Shown: positions 26,824-34,953 of the stretch, piece after piece
Layout: every line of letters begins with the position of its first letter
Numbering within the stretch: position 1 is the stretch's first letter
Assembly (NCBI RefSeq): GCF_000177235.2
Contig: NC_014829.1
Coordinates: 2,604,001-2,668,000, forward strand
DNA length: 64,000 nt
Direction: 5' to 3'
DNA from: Evansella cellulosilytica DSM 2522
GTDB taxonomy: Bacteria; Bacillota; Bacilli; Bacillales; Salisediminibacteriaceae
Notes under the pieces: model-generated
The model's database searches: none
What the model was told of the DNA's origin: nothing
What the model saw: only the letters and a program-made list of their open reading frames with translations
Position numbers and translations under genes: made by a program

Positions 26824-28079
26824 TATTCATCCACCTTTTCCATTTCCTTACGTATCCATTGTAACAAAAAATAAGCTCCATATTTAACAGTACGCTCTCT
26901 AATATTCTTTCGACTCCCAGCAAGTTTCAATTCATAGCTCTCTACTTTGTTATTTGATGAGATACCTATGTAAACGAAACCTGGTCGTTTTCCTTCTAGT
27001 GGATCAGGTCCTGCTACTCCAGTAAAACTGATACCATAATCACTATTCATTTTCTTACGAATTTGTACGGCCATTTCCTTTGCACATGCGTGACTAACAG
27101 CGCCTTCCTTTTTTATAAAAGAATGATTAATTTCTAATCCAAGTTGTTTCACATCATTACTGTAAGTAACTATCCCACCTGGAAAAATTTGTGATGCTCC
27201 TCTTATGTCTGTTAATTGCGCAGCGAATAGTCCACCTGTCAGGCTTTCTGCTGTAGAAATTTTTTTATGATTCATTTTCAACTCATTAACAAGCTTATGT
27301 ATTAATGATTCTTCACCTTGACCATAAAAATAATCACCAACGCGATCAAGAATAACATTTTGAAGGCTATTGAGAAGACGGCTATTTTCTTGCTCATCGT
27401 TCCCTTTAACCGTTAATCTGAGTGTTACTTCTCCATCGGAGGCTAAAGGAGCAACTGTTGGATTTGATTGATTGTCTAATATATCGTCTATTTCATCAAC
27501 CAATTGTGATTCTCCAATGCCGAAGAAACGAAGTATTCTTGATTCGATAAACTCTTGTTCATTTTGTATCATTCTTAAATATGGAATGACATAATTTTCA
27601 AACATTGGTTTCATTTCACTTGGTGGACCAGGAAGTAAAATAATGGTAGTGCCGTCCACCTTTACTGCCATTCCACAAGCTAAACCGTGATCATTCGGAA
27701 AAACCGTTGCACCTTTAAGAATAACAGCCTGTTTACGATTATTTTCTGTCATTTCTCGTTCTCTTTGCTTGAAATAATTTTCAATTTTTAATTCTGTTTC
27801 CCTATCGTAAACTAACGTTTTACCTATAGTATTAGCAACAGATTCTTTTGTCAGGTCATCCTTAGTAGGTCCTAAACCACCAGTAAGTATAATTATATCA
27901 GACCTATCCATTGATCCTTTAACCACATCAGAAAGTCTACGATCATTATCACCGACTACCGAATGATAGTATATATTTATACCTAAGTACGATAACTGTT
28001 CTGATAAATACTTGGCATTGGAGTTTACAATTTGCCCAAGCAACAATTCTGAGCCTACAGCGATAATTTCTCCATTCAC
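26823..28079 (-). CDS. cinA: CinA family protein
   Basis: CinA combines a MoeA/MogA-like domain with a C-terminal domain that in some members deamidates nicotinamide mononucleotide. The 418-residue protein shows VGSELLLGQIVNSNA at the start, GGLGPTKDD (about residues 70-78), LPGPPSEMKPMF and the C-terminal STAESLTGG plus GVAGPDP motifs. ATG 28079 lies 21 bp after pgsA. The stop is overlapped by the helicase start. In Bacillus cinA is usually next to recA and linked to competence; here that adjacency is broken. Confidence 0.95.
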   Translation of the reverse strand: MNGEIIAVGSELLLGQIVNSNAKYLSEQLSYLGINIYYHSVVGDNDRRLSDVVKGSMDRSDIIILTGGLGPTKDDLTKESVANTIGKTLVYDRETELKIENYFKQREREMTENNRKQAVILKGATVFPNDHGLACGMAVKVDGTTIILLPGPPSEMKPMFENYVIPYLRMIQNEQEFIESRILRFFGIGESQLVDEIDDILDNQSNPTVAPLASDGEVTLRLTVKGNDEQENSRLLNSLQNVILDRVGDYFYGQGEESLIHKLVNELKMNHKKISTAESLTGGLFAAQLTDIRGASQIFPGGIVTYSNDVKQLGLEINHSFIKKEGAVSHACAKEMAVQIRKKMNSDYGISFTGVAGPDPLEGKRPGFVYIGISSNNKVESYELKLAGSRKNIRERTVKYGAYFLLQWIRKEMEKVDE

Positions 28080-28100
28080 CTATATCATCCTTCCAAAAAA

Positions 28101-28679
28101 CTACATGGATTTCACTAATACGTGCTTATTTTTTATAAAATAATCTACTCCTGATAAAATTGTTAAAATGACTGAAACATAAATCATGATTGTTGCAAAT
28201 GGAAATGAAAATAATTCGAATATCGTATTATGTAACATCACTGCTGAAGCGGCAACAATTTGACTTACGGTTTTCCATTTCCCCCATATGCTTGCAGCAA
28301 TCACATCACCATCAGCTGCCGAAACCAACCTTAATCCAGTTACAGCAAACTCACGGCTTAAAATAACTATTGCTGCCCATGCAGGAAACATATCTAACCC
28401 TACTAATGATATAAAGGCTGCTGAAATTAACAGCTTATCTGCTAATGGATCTAAAAACTTCCCCATGTTCGTAACTAAGTTATATTTTCGCGCGTAATAG
28501 CCATCTAACCAATCAGTTGAAGCGGCAAGTATAAAAATAATAGCTGCAACAAAATGGTGTATAGGGATAGATGCACCAAAGAGGAATAACTCACCCCATG
28601 AAAAAGGAATGAGAAGAAAAATCATGAAGATTGGTATAAGTAAAATTCTTGAGACTGTAATTTGATTAGGTACGTTCAC
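28101..28679 (-). CDS. pgsA: CDP-diacylglycerol-glycerol-3-phosphate 3-phosphatidyltransferase
   Basis: PgsA makes phosphatidylglycerol phosphate, the first committed step to phosphatidylglycerol and cardiolipin. The 192-residue integral membrane protein has several hydrophobic segments and the CDP-alcohol phosphatidyltransferase signature, D-x2-DG-x2-AR-x8-G-x3-D-x3-D, in DWLDGYYAR...GKFLDPLADK (about residues 62-87). The start is GTG at 28679, with AGGAGG ahead of it. The ymfK-rodZ-pgsA-cinA order is conserved in Bacillus. Confidence 0.96.
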   Translation of the reverse strand: MNVPNQITVSRILLIPIFMIFLLIPFSWGELFLFGASIPIHHFVAAIIFILAASTDWLDGYYARKYNLVTNMGKFLDPLADKLLISAAFISLVGLDMFPAWAAIVILSREFAVTGLRLVSAADGDVIAASIWGKWKTVSQIVAASAVMLHNTIFELFSFPFATIMIYVSVILTILSGVDYFIKNKHVLVKSM

Positions 28680-28866
28680 CTTAATCCTCCTTAAGCGATA
28701 CGTTCTATTGAATAATATATATAGGATAGCTTTATCAATTTTACCAAAATCACGTAAATAATGCGAATGAACAGATATTATTTTATCATTTTTATTAAAT
28801 AAGTTATATACAATCTTTCTTCACAACTAAATCAAAGCTAAATTCATCTGATTAAATCAACAAAAT

Positions 28867-28918
28867 AAAGAGGGAATCCATAAAGCCACGATATTGTGAC
28901 TCTTAAGACACCCTCTTT
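28867..28918 (-). terminator. Imperfect hairpin after rodZ
   Basis: Arms at 28867-28889 and 28896-28918 pair as AAAGAGGG/CCCTCTTT with an inner CAC/GTG region and several mismatches. T-rich sequence follows on the minus strand. It lies 4 bp past the rodZ stop, so rodZ and pgsA may be separate transcripts. Confidence 0.6.
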
Positions 28919-28922
28919 CTAC

Positions 28923-29825
28923 TTATTCTTCACTTAAACCTTCAAACTCAATATATATACGCTGACTAATACTATCAATCGGATACTCTAATAATTCATC
29001 ATTTATATAAATCTCAAGTGTAATCGTTCTTCCTAAGTGAAAATTGATATTACTTTCGTCACTAAAATCAAAGCTTTCAATATCACCGTCTCCAAATGTT
29101 TGTGAGATTATCGCACTATTATTCGAGTCATTTATTTGAATCCAACTATCTCCTGAAAACTCTAATCGTACGTCAAATTCTTCCGTATTTGAAAGAATAA
29201 AGTATGAGTTAGTCCCTTCTGTACGATCTAGTTCCAAAACTTGTTCTGGTTCTGGTTCTGGTTCTGGTTCCGGCTCCGGCTCTGGCTCCGGTTCTACTTC
29301 TACCTCTGGTTCTGAGTCTTCTCCAGATTCCTCTAACCCTTCTTCTAATTCATCTGTAATATCAAATTCCGGGTTAGCTTGGACATCTTCTCTCGATGCA
29401 CCAGTCTGCTGCTCATCAGTGTCACTGTTTTGATTAAGTATCCAAAATACACCCGCAATTGCCAATATAAATAAAACAGCGATAAGTGTAGGCATAAACG
29501 ACATGACTTTAGATTTCTTTTTAACCATTTTAGGTTTCGATCTATTCACCCGAGCTGGCAAATCAGTCTTCTCTCGCTTTGGCTGCGGTAATTCATCCCG
29601 ATGCTCTTCAAAAAGCATCTCAGATGGAATGCCAACTGCATCTGCATAGCTTTTAACAAAAGCTCGTGCATAAAAATCACCTGGTAAGCGAGAAAAATCT
29701 CCTTCTTCAATAGCAGATAAATATCGCTTTTGTATTTTGGTTATTGATTGTAATTCCTCTAAAGAATATCCTTTTTCTTCTCTTGCGGCTTTTAACCGTA
29801 CTCCTAATTCTGACAAAACACCCAC
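28923..29825 (-). CDS. rodZ: RodZ-like cytoskeletal membrane protein (YmfM)
   Basis: A cell-shape protein linked to MreB. The 300-residue protein has an N-terminal Xre-type helix-turn-helix (LKAAREEKGYSLEELQSITK...YLSAIEEGDF, about 10-45), a basic stretch, one transmembrane helix (about 110-130), an acidic linker with a Glu-Pro repeat (about 177-192), and a C-terminal extracellular beta domain (DUF4115-like). The Glu-Pro run is encoded by eight tandem hexanucleotides. ATG 29825 is 10 bp after ymfK. Identity from architecture and position. Confidence 0.9.
   Translation of the reverse strand: MGVLSELGVRLKAAREEKGYSLEELQSITKIQKRYLSAIEEGDFSRLPGDFYARAFVKSYADAVGIPSEMLFEEHRDELPQPKREKTDLPARVNRSKPKMVKKKSKVMSFMPTLIAVLFILAIAGVFWILNQNSDTDEQQTGASREDVQANPEFDITDELEEGLEESGEDSEPEVEVEPEPEPEPEPEPEPEPEQVLELDRTEGTNSYFILSNTEEFDVRLEFSGDSWIQINDSNNSAIISQTFGDGDIESFDFSDESNINFHLGRTITLEIYINDELLEYPIDSISQRIYIEFEGLSEE
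29248..29295 (+). repeat. Eight tandem hexanucleotides inside rodZ
   Basis: GGTTCT-type units (GGYTCY) repeat eight times in 48 bp, coding for Glu-Pro pairs on the minus strand. The first three units are identical, and later ones differ only by synonymous changes. Replication slippage could change linker length in whole repeats without a frameshift. Confidence 0.9.
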
Positions 29826-29834
29826 CTACCAACT

Positions 29835-30608
29835 TTAGCTAATATCAAAGGAAGAAAAACCTGAATCTACGGTATCGTACGTGATTTTCTCACCTTCATC
29901 TATTCTTAGCTCAATAATATAATCAAAATCTTCTAAAGTATACTCCGTTTCACGAACAAAAATATCTGGATGTTCCACGACTTTTGTAGCTGATAAGCGC
30001 ATAATTTCACTAATTAACAGCTGATGTCGCTCTGAAGCTCTCATAGTAGAAACGATGCCATCTATAATATAAATGTGGTCTTTTGATAATTCATCTTCAG
30101 CAAGTTGACTGCGAATCGTTTGTCTTAATAATGTCGAAGACAAAAATGACCACCTCTTACTCGCACACACACTTGCAGCAACTACTGATTCCGTTTTTCC
30201 TACTCTAGGCATTCCTCTAATGCCGATTAGACGATGACCATCTTGTTTGAAAAGCTCCGCCATAAAGTCTACGAGTAAGCCAAGCTCATCACGAATAAAA
30301 CGGAACGTTTTTTTCTCATCCTCATCTCTTTCAATATAACGCCCGTGTCGTACAGCTAGTCGATCCCTTAATTTTGGCTCTCTAATTTTACGGAGAGAAA
30401 TAAAATCCATCGTTTCCAGAATATATTTTAAACGTAAAATTGCTTCATCATTCTTACTTTTTATCAGCATCCCCCTTCTTTGATGCTCTACACCGTTAAT
30501 GGTGATGATATTAATGCTTAATAATCCTAATAAAGAAGCAATTTCCCCTAATAAACCTGGGCGATTCTTATTTATTTGATATTCGAGATACCATTCTTTT
30601 TCCTCCAT
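29835..30608 (-). CDS. ymfK: YmfK family protein (DUF3388)
   Basis: A 257-residue protein of unknown function conserved in Bacillus between ymfJ and ymfM. The N-terminal ~80 residues look like an ACT-type domain (NKNRPGLLGEIASLLGLLSINI), and a middle segment carries a P-loop-like GMPRVGKTES (about 133-142) followed by a possible Walker B (IYIIDGI). This suggests nucleotide binding, which is inference. No membrane segment is seen. It precedes rodZ by 10 bp, so the two are probably transcribed together. Confidence 0.85.
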   Translation of the reverse strand: MEEKEWYLEYQINKNRPGLLGEIASLLGLLSINIITINGVEHQRRGMLIKSKNDEAILRLKYILETMDFISLRKIREPKLRDRLAVRHGRYIERDEDEKKTFRFIRDELGLLVDFMAELFKQDGHRLIGIRGMPRVGKTESVVAASVCASKRWSFLSSTLLRQTIRSQLAEDELSKDHIYIIDGIVSTMRASERHQLLISEIMRLSATKVVEHPDIFVRETEYTLEDFDYIIELRIDEGEKITYDTVDSGFSSFDIS

Positions 30609-30769
30609 CCTTCAACCCCATTCTATTACATTATTGTGAATTAGATCTCAGTATCATTATAGTATTAATCATAATAGATTTTTTTTCTTATTTAAAGGGG
30701 TTTATGCATTCTACTTAAAATTATTTTCTTATAAAATACTTAAATAAAATAGAATAAAAAAGTATGTAG

Positions 30770-30798
30770 AAAAAGTGCCGCCATTGCGACACTTTTTT
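30770..30798 (-). terminator. Terminator after ymfJ
   Basis: An 8-bp stem AGTGCCGC/GCGACACT (one mismatch, 4-nt loop) is bordered by A-runs and T-runs on both sides. It lies 6 bp past the ymfJ stop. Confidence 0.75.
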
Positions 30799-30803
30799 TG
30801 AAT

Positions 30804-31052
30804 TTATCGTTGTTGAACAAGCTTCACCATCATATTTGCAATTGCATGCTGCTCTTCTTCACTTGCAACGTTCCAAAGGTCAGCAAGGACACGTTCTTGA
30901 TCATTTTTAGGGTCAACTTGCTCTGATAAGTATTCACCAACTTGATAAGCTACATCTGAAATTACACGTTGATCCATACCTTCACTTTTTGCCTGGTCTA
31001 ATCGATCACCTAAAAAGTCTTTCCACTGTTCCCAATTATCTAATACAGACAT
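30804..31052 (-). CDS. ymfJ: YmfJ family protein (DUF3243)
   Basis: A small helical protein of unknown function found next to ymfI in Bacillus. I start at ATG 31052 (82 residues), since AGGAGG lies 9 nt upstream; the longer reading to 31082 would include the ribosome binding site as codons. Features: SVLDNWEQWKDFLGDRLDQA at the N-terminus and two further helices ending MMVKLVQQR. It is acidic, soluble and lacks cysteines. A terminator follows, so ymfF-ymfH-ymfI-ymfJ may form one unit. Confidence 0.88.
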   Translation of the reverse strand: MSVLDNWEQWKDFLGDRLDQAKSEGMDQRVISDVAYQVGEYLSEQVDPKNDQERVLADLWNVASEEEQHAIANMMVKLVQQR

Positions 31053-31133
31053 TGATGAATTCCTCCTTGTGTTAAAATTCAATCATAGTTTCTTCACCTT
31101 GAAGGAAATTTATTCGTGAATATATCTTGACTT

Positions 31134-31865
31134 TTAACAATACCAAGCTCCATTTACAGAAATAATTTGTCCATTGATATAGTTACTCTCATTTGATGCT
31201 AAAAAAGCAACTGTTGCGGCAACCTCTGCTGGTGTCCCTAACCGATCTGCCGGTATATCTGTAATTAACTCAGAGATATCACTCTGTGAATAATGACCAA
31301 GCATCGAAGTGTCAATAGCACCTGGCGCAACGCCATTAACTTGTATGTTGCTTGGCGCAACTTCTTTTGCTAACGCCTTTACAAATGCATTTAACGCCCC
31401 TTTTATTGTTGAATATAACACTTCACATGCAGCACCGGTAATCCCCCATATTGAGGAAATAACGATTACTTTCCCCTGCTTTTTTTGTATTAGCGGAGGT
31501 AGTAACTGTTGAGTAATTAAGAAAGGTGTTGCAACGCCAATATTTAATTCCCTTTGAAGCTTTTGTTCTGAAACATCTGTAAAAAGATCAATTGTGGAAG
31601 ACCCACTATTGAGGACAACTACATCTGCTATTATATTCAAATCTTCTAATGATTTTACTGTTTCATTACTATTTGAAAAGTCTGCTTTAAATAATGAAAC
31701 CTCTGTGTTCCATGATGATATAAGCTCTTCTTTTAGCTGTAGTACTTCTTTTTCATTTGTATGATAGTGAAGCACAAGGGAATAGTTCTCCTCTGCTAAC
31801 CTTCGAGCAATAGCTTTTCCTATCCCTCCACTAGCCCCAGTGATAAATGCTACCGGTTTCTCCAC
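31134..31865 (-). CDS. ymfI: SDR-family reductase YmfI (EF-P 5-aminopentanone reductase)
   Basis: In B. subtilis YmfI reduces a 5-aminopentanone group to the 5-aminopentanol carried on elongation factor P, which helps ribosomes through polyproline stretches. The 243-residue protein is a classical short-chain dehydrogenase: TGASGGIG (9-16), NSGSS, Ser138 and the catalytic Tyr151-x3-Lys155 in YSTIK, ending in GQIISVNGAW. It follows ymfH by 6 bp, within the ymfF-ymfH-ymfI group. Function is assigned from the neighbours and the family, since FabG-type proteins are hard to tell apart by sequence alone. Confidence 0.85.
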   Translation of the reverse strand: MEKPVAFITGASGGIGKAIARRLAEENYSLVLHYHTNEKEVLQLKEELISSWNTEVSLFKADFSNSNETVKSLEDLNIIADVVVLNSGSSTIDLFTDVSEQKLQRELNIGVATPFLITQQLLPPLIQKKQGKVIVISSIWGITGAACEVLYSTIKGALNAFVKALAKEVAPSNIQVNGVAPGAIDTSMLGHYSQSDISELITDIPADRLGTPAEVAATVAFLASNESNYINGQIISVNGAWYC

Positions 31866-31871
31866 AGTAAA

Positions 31872-33164
31872 CTATTCCCCTTTTGGTGTGATAAAGCACT
31901 TACTCATTTGTGAATCAACATTAAAATGGTCTTTAAAAGCAACTTGTAAATCTTCCTTCTTAATTGATTCTAGTACAGGTATAACATCAAAAAGATCCAT
32001 ATCATTAAATCGATAGCGTGTAAATTGATTAGCTATATATTCTGGGGAATTGAGCGATCGTAAAAAATAGCCAATCTTCTTTTTTCTCGTTCCCTCTAAT
32101 AACCCTTCATCTAGCGTTTGCTTATCAAACGCTTGCACTATCTCTTTTATTCTCTCTGAAAGCTTATCAGGATTATCTGAATCTCCACCAACTACAGAAA
32201 ATCCAAAACCATACTCTCCTGAGTAATCAAAAGAAAAGGTGTCATCAATTAAACCTTCGTCATATAGTTTCTGATAATTTTCACCACTTTGACCGAACAT
32301 CATTTCTAAAAGAAGCTGGAGTGATAATTCATGCTTTAATAGCTCTCTTCCTTGCTTTAAAGGGCTTCGGTCCTTAAAGCCTACTAAGCATTTTCCTGTA
32401 TTGACATTCATAGGGATTTTTACTTCTTTTTTAAATACTTCCTCTCCCTCCGCTTCAAAAAAGCGTTGAATTTGCTCTGGCTCCGCAAATTTCTTTTTAT
32501 CCTGATTACTTTTAATAAACTCAAGTGTCTCTTCAGGATCAATATTCCCCACTACAAAAAACACCATATTGCTCGGATGATAAAATGTTTCATAACATTT
32601 ATAAAGCATTTCCTTAGTAATTTCGTATATAGAATTTACAGTTCCAGCAATATCAATCCTTACGGGGTGGTTTCCATACATACTTGAAATGAGACCAAAA
32701 TAATTCCGCCAATCAGGATTATCGTCGTACATTTTAATTTCTTGTTCAATAATACCTTTTTCTTTTTCCACAGAATCATCAGTGAAGTAAGGTTTCTGAA
32801 CAAAATCCAGTAAAGTTTCTAAATTTTCCTGTATATTCATTGTGCTTGAGAATAAATAAGCCGTTCTTGTAAAGCTAGTAAAAGCATTTGCTGATGCACC
32901 TTGTTTACTGAAAAGTTGAAAGACATCTCCTTCTTCATCCTCAAACATCTTATGCTCTAAAAAATGTGCAATACCATCTGGCACTTTAAATGCTTCTTTT
33001 TCTCCGAGAGGAATAAAATGATTATCTATTGAACCATATTTCGTGGTAAATGTTGCATATGTTTTATTAAATCCTGCTTTAGGCAAAATGTAGACTTGTA
33101 GTCCATTAGGTAGCTCTTCAAAATATAGTGTTTCTTGAAGCTGATCAAAGTTCATTTTACTCAT
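31872..33164 (-). CDS. ymfH: M16-family zinc peptidase-like protein YmfH
   Basis: YmfH is a pitrilysin/M16 protein whose genetic neighbourhood links it to EF-P modification. The 430-residue protein keeps the inverted zinc site HFLEH (His67, Glu70, His71), followed by a second acidic ligand region (EIKMYDDNP), so it is probably the active half of a YmfF-YmfH heterodimer. No signal peptide is seen. It overlaps the end of ymfF by 8 bp and ymfI follows at 6 bp. What it cleaves is not known. Confidence 0.88.
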   Translation of the reverse strand: MSKMNFDQLQETLYFEELPNGLQVYILPKAGFNKTYATFTTKYGSIDNHFIPLGEKEAFKVPDGIAHFLEHKMFEDEEGDVFQLFSKQGASANAFTSFTRTAYLFSSTMNIQENLETLLDFVQKPYFTDDSVEKEKGIIEQEIKMYDDNPDWRNYFGLISSMYGNHPVRIDIAGTVNSIYEITKEMLYKCYETFYHPSNMVFFVVGNIDPEETLEFIKSNQDKKKFAEPEQIQRFFEAEGEEVFKKEVKIPMNVNTGKCLVGFKDRSPLKQGRELLKHELSLQLLLEMMFGQSGENYQKLYDEGLIDDTFSFDYSGEYGFGFSVVGGDSDNPDKLSERIKEIVQAFDKQTLDEGLLEGTRKKKIGYFLRSLNSPEYIANQFTRYRFNDMDLFDVIPVLESIKKEDLQVAFKDHFNVDSQMSKCFITPKGE

Positions 33165-34452
33165 TTACTGCTTCCTCCTTCCCCTTTAAAAAATAAACAG
33201 TATCTAGTTTAATTTTTTTTGCTACTTTCACGATATCCTCTTTCGTTACATTATCAATTCTATTTATCCACTCATCAAATGTACGTTTTGTTTCTGAAAG
33301 TTCATTGTGGTATTCTAGCTCAATATAGCCTCTAGGTACATCCATCGTTTCGAGAAGTTGATTTTTCAAAACTGCTTTTGTTTGTTTTAAATCTTCATCT
33401 GAAAAGTTACCTGCTTGCATTTCTTCCATTTGTTTAAATATAATTTTCGTTGTATCCTCGAACTTATTACTTTCTATCCCAGCAAGAACAATTAAAAGTC
33501 CTTTGTGACTTTCTACCCTTGAAGCTGCGTAATAAGCAAGACTAGCCTTCTCTCTTACATTTATAAATAACTTAGAATGTGAAAACCCTCCAAAGACACC
33601 GTTAAACAATTGCAAAGCAAAATACTCGTCGTCTCCGTATGTGACATTGGTGCGGTAGCCGATATGAAGCTTTCCTTGTTGCACATCCTGCTCTTCAATT
33701 ACCTCTCTTGACTCTCTAGTATTATTTCCTGATGCACTATTAAATGTCACTTTTCGCTCTGGTAAATGGTGTAGCTCACTAAAATGTTTTTCAGTAATTT
33801 GTTTCATACTCTCCAATTCAACGTCACCAACAACATATAAGTCTAGTGCATTTGTTTTAAGAACTTCTTCATAGTACTGATATAATGAATGTTCATTAAT
33901 CCCATCAACATCTTCTGAGTCCCCTAGAACAAATAAGCCAAACGGTTCATCTTTGCACATTTCTTCTGTTAGTCGTTTGTTAGCATAACGCATTTTATCA
34001 TCATAAACTGAAGAGAGCTTTTGCTTTAACGTTCTCTTTTCTCCGTCTACAATAGCTTTATCGAACGACCCATTCGATGCTTTAGGTGAGAGTATCACAG
34101 ATGAAAAAAGGTCTAAAGCTCTCTCAAACAATGGGCGTGAATCCGATAAGAATTTTTCATTAGCAACTTCCATCCGAAAACTCATAAGATGATATTCGCC
34201 TTTTTTAGCTACATCAACATTTAATGTTGCACCGTATAGGTCATCTAACTGTTTTCGAATGGCTTGTCTTGATGGATAGCTTTCCGTTCCACTTTGTAAA
34301 ACGAACGGTAATAATGCTCTTTTTGTCACAGTCTTCTTTTCCAGTGGTGACCTCATATGTAATACCAATGTATTCGTTTTATACGTTGTTGAAGGTAAAA
34401 CATGTACATTTAATGGCCCGACCGAAAATGTTTGTAGTTCGTTTTCTTTCAA
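33157..34452 (-). CDS. ymfF: M16-family protein YmfF without the zinc motif
   Basis: A 431-residue M16-fold protein that lacks the HxxEH motif at the expected place (FVLQSGTESYPSRQAIR), so it is probably catalytically inactive and pairs with YmfH, as in other two-subunit M16 enzymes. It has an alternating helix-strand pattern typical of the family and no membrane segment. The last 8 bp overlap ymfH, so the two are translationally coupled. A 501-bp gap with repeat copy B separates it from spoIIIE; the B. subtilis genes ymfC, ymfD and ymfE are not here. Confidence 0.87.
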   Translation of the reverse strand: MKENELQTFSVGPLNVHVLPSTTYKTNTLVLHMRSPLEKKTVTKRALLPFVLQSGTESYPSRQAIRKQLDDLYGATLNVDVAKKGEYHLMSFRMEVANEKFLSDSRPLFERALDLFSSVILSPKASNGSFDKAIVDGEKRTLKQKLSSVYDDKMRYANKRLTEEMCKDEPFGLFVLGDSEDVDGINEHSLYQYYEEVLKTNALDLYVVGDVELESMKQITEKHFSELHHLPERKVTFNSASGNNTRESREVIEEQDVQQGKLHIGYRTNVTYGDDEYFALQLFNGVFGGFSHSKLFINVREKASLAYYAASRVESHKGLLIVLAGIESNKFEDTTKIIFKQMEEMQAGNFSDEDLKQTKAVLKNQLLETMDVPRGYIELEYHNELSETKRTFDEWINRIDNVTKEDIVKVAKKIKLDTVYFLKGKEEAVNE

Positions 34453-34624
34453 TGGTATCCCTCCTCGATATCCTACACTTTATCATACCTATTGTTACAG
34501 TACATTATGTTTCTATATACTTCAATTTTATATAAATCATATATGAAAAAGCAAAAGAATTGGTAAAAAAGGTATATTATTACACGAGGGAACTCAATAT
34601 GGTTGATTTTTACATCTTCATTAT

Positions 34625-34909
34625 AAAAGGCTTACTTCGCATAGATTGGTTGTTTTAAGAATATTTATTTGCTTGGCTCCATTACAGGTGAACGCTTTCC
34701 GCGGGCAAGGCTTCAGCTAATCGAGGAAACCCGCCCCGATGGATCTTCAGCTCTCAACCTGTCTCTTCCTCTACATGCAATGCTCTGGAGTTGTATGTAG
34801 AGGAAGAGACAACTCGAAGCTTAATCGTGATGTAACGCTCGTCGCTGGAGTCGCCACCTTTCGTTTCACCAAGACTAAAAAAACAACAAAGATTACGAAA
34901 ACAGCTTTA
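34625..34909. repeat. MITE-like intergenic repeat, copy B
   Basis: Ends are imperfect inverted repeats (AAAAGGCTTACTTCGCATAG at the left; the right end reads as AAAGCTGTTTTCGTAATC on the minus strand). The inside matches copy A in both arms (GCTTGGCTCCATTACAGG; CTCGTCGCTGGAGTCGCC). It also carries a perfect 17-bp stem, 34760-34776 against 34795-34811, with an 18-nt loop. The 501-bp gap 34453-34953 holds this repeat, a decayed hairpin-family fragment at about 34585-34615 and the spoIIIE terminator. Confidence 0.8.
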
Positions 34910-34910
34910 T

Positions 34911-34939
34911 AAAAAAACCCCTGACTTTATCATCAGGGG
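34911..34939 (-). terminator. Terminator after spoIIIE
   Basis: A 7-bp stem CCCCTGA/TCAGGGG with an 8-nt loop is followed by seven T residues on the minus strand, ending 14 bp past the stop codon. Confidence 0.85.
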
Positions 34940-34953
34940 GAAAATATAGTTCA

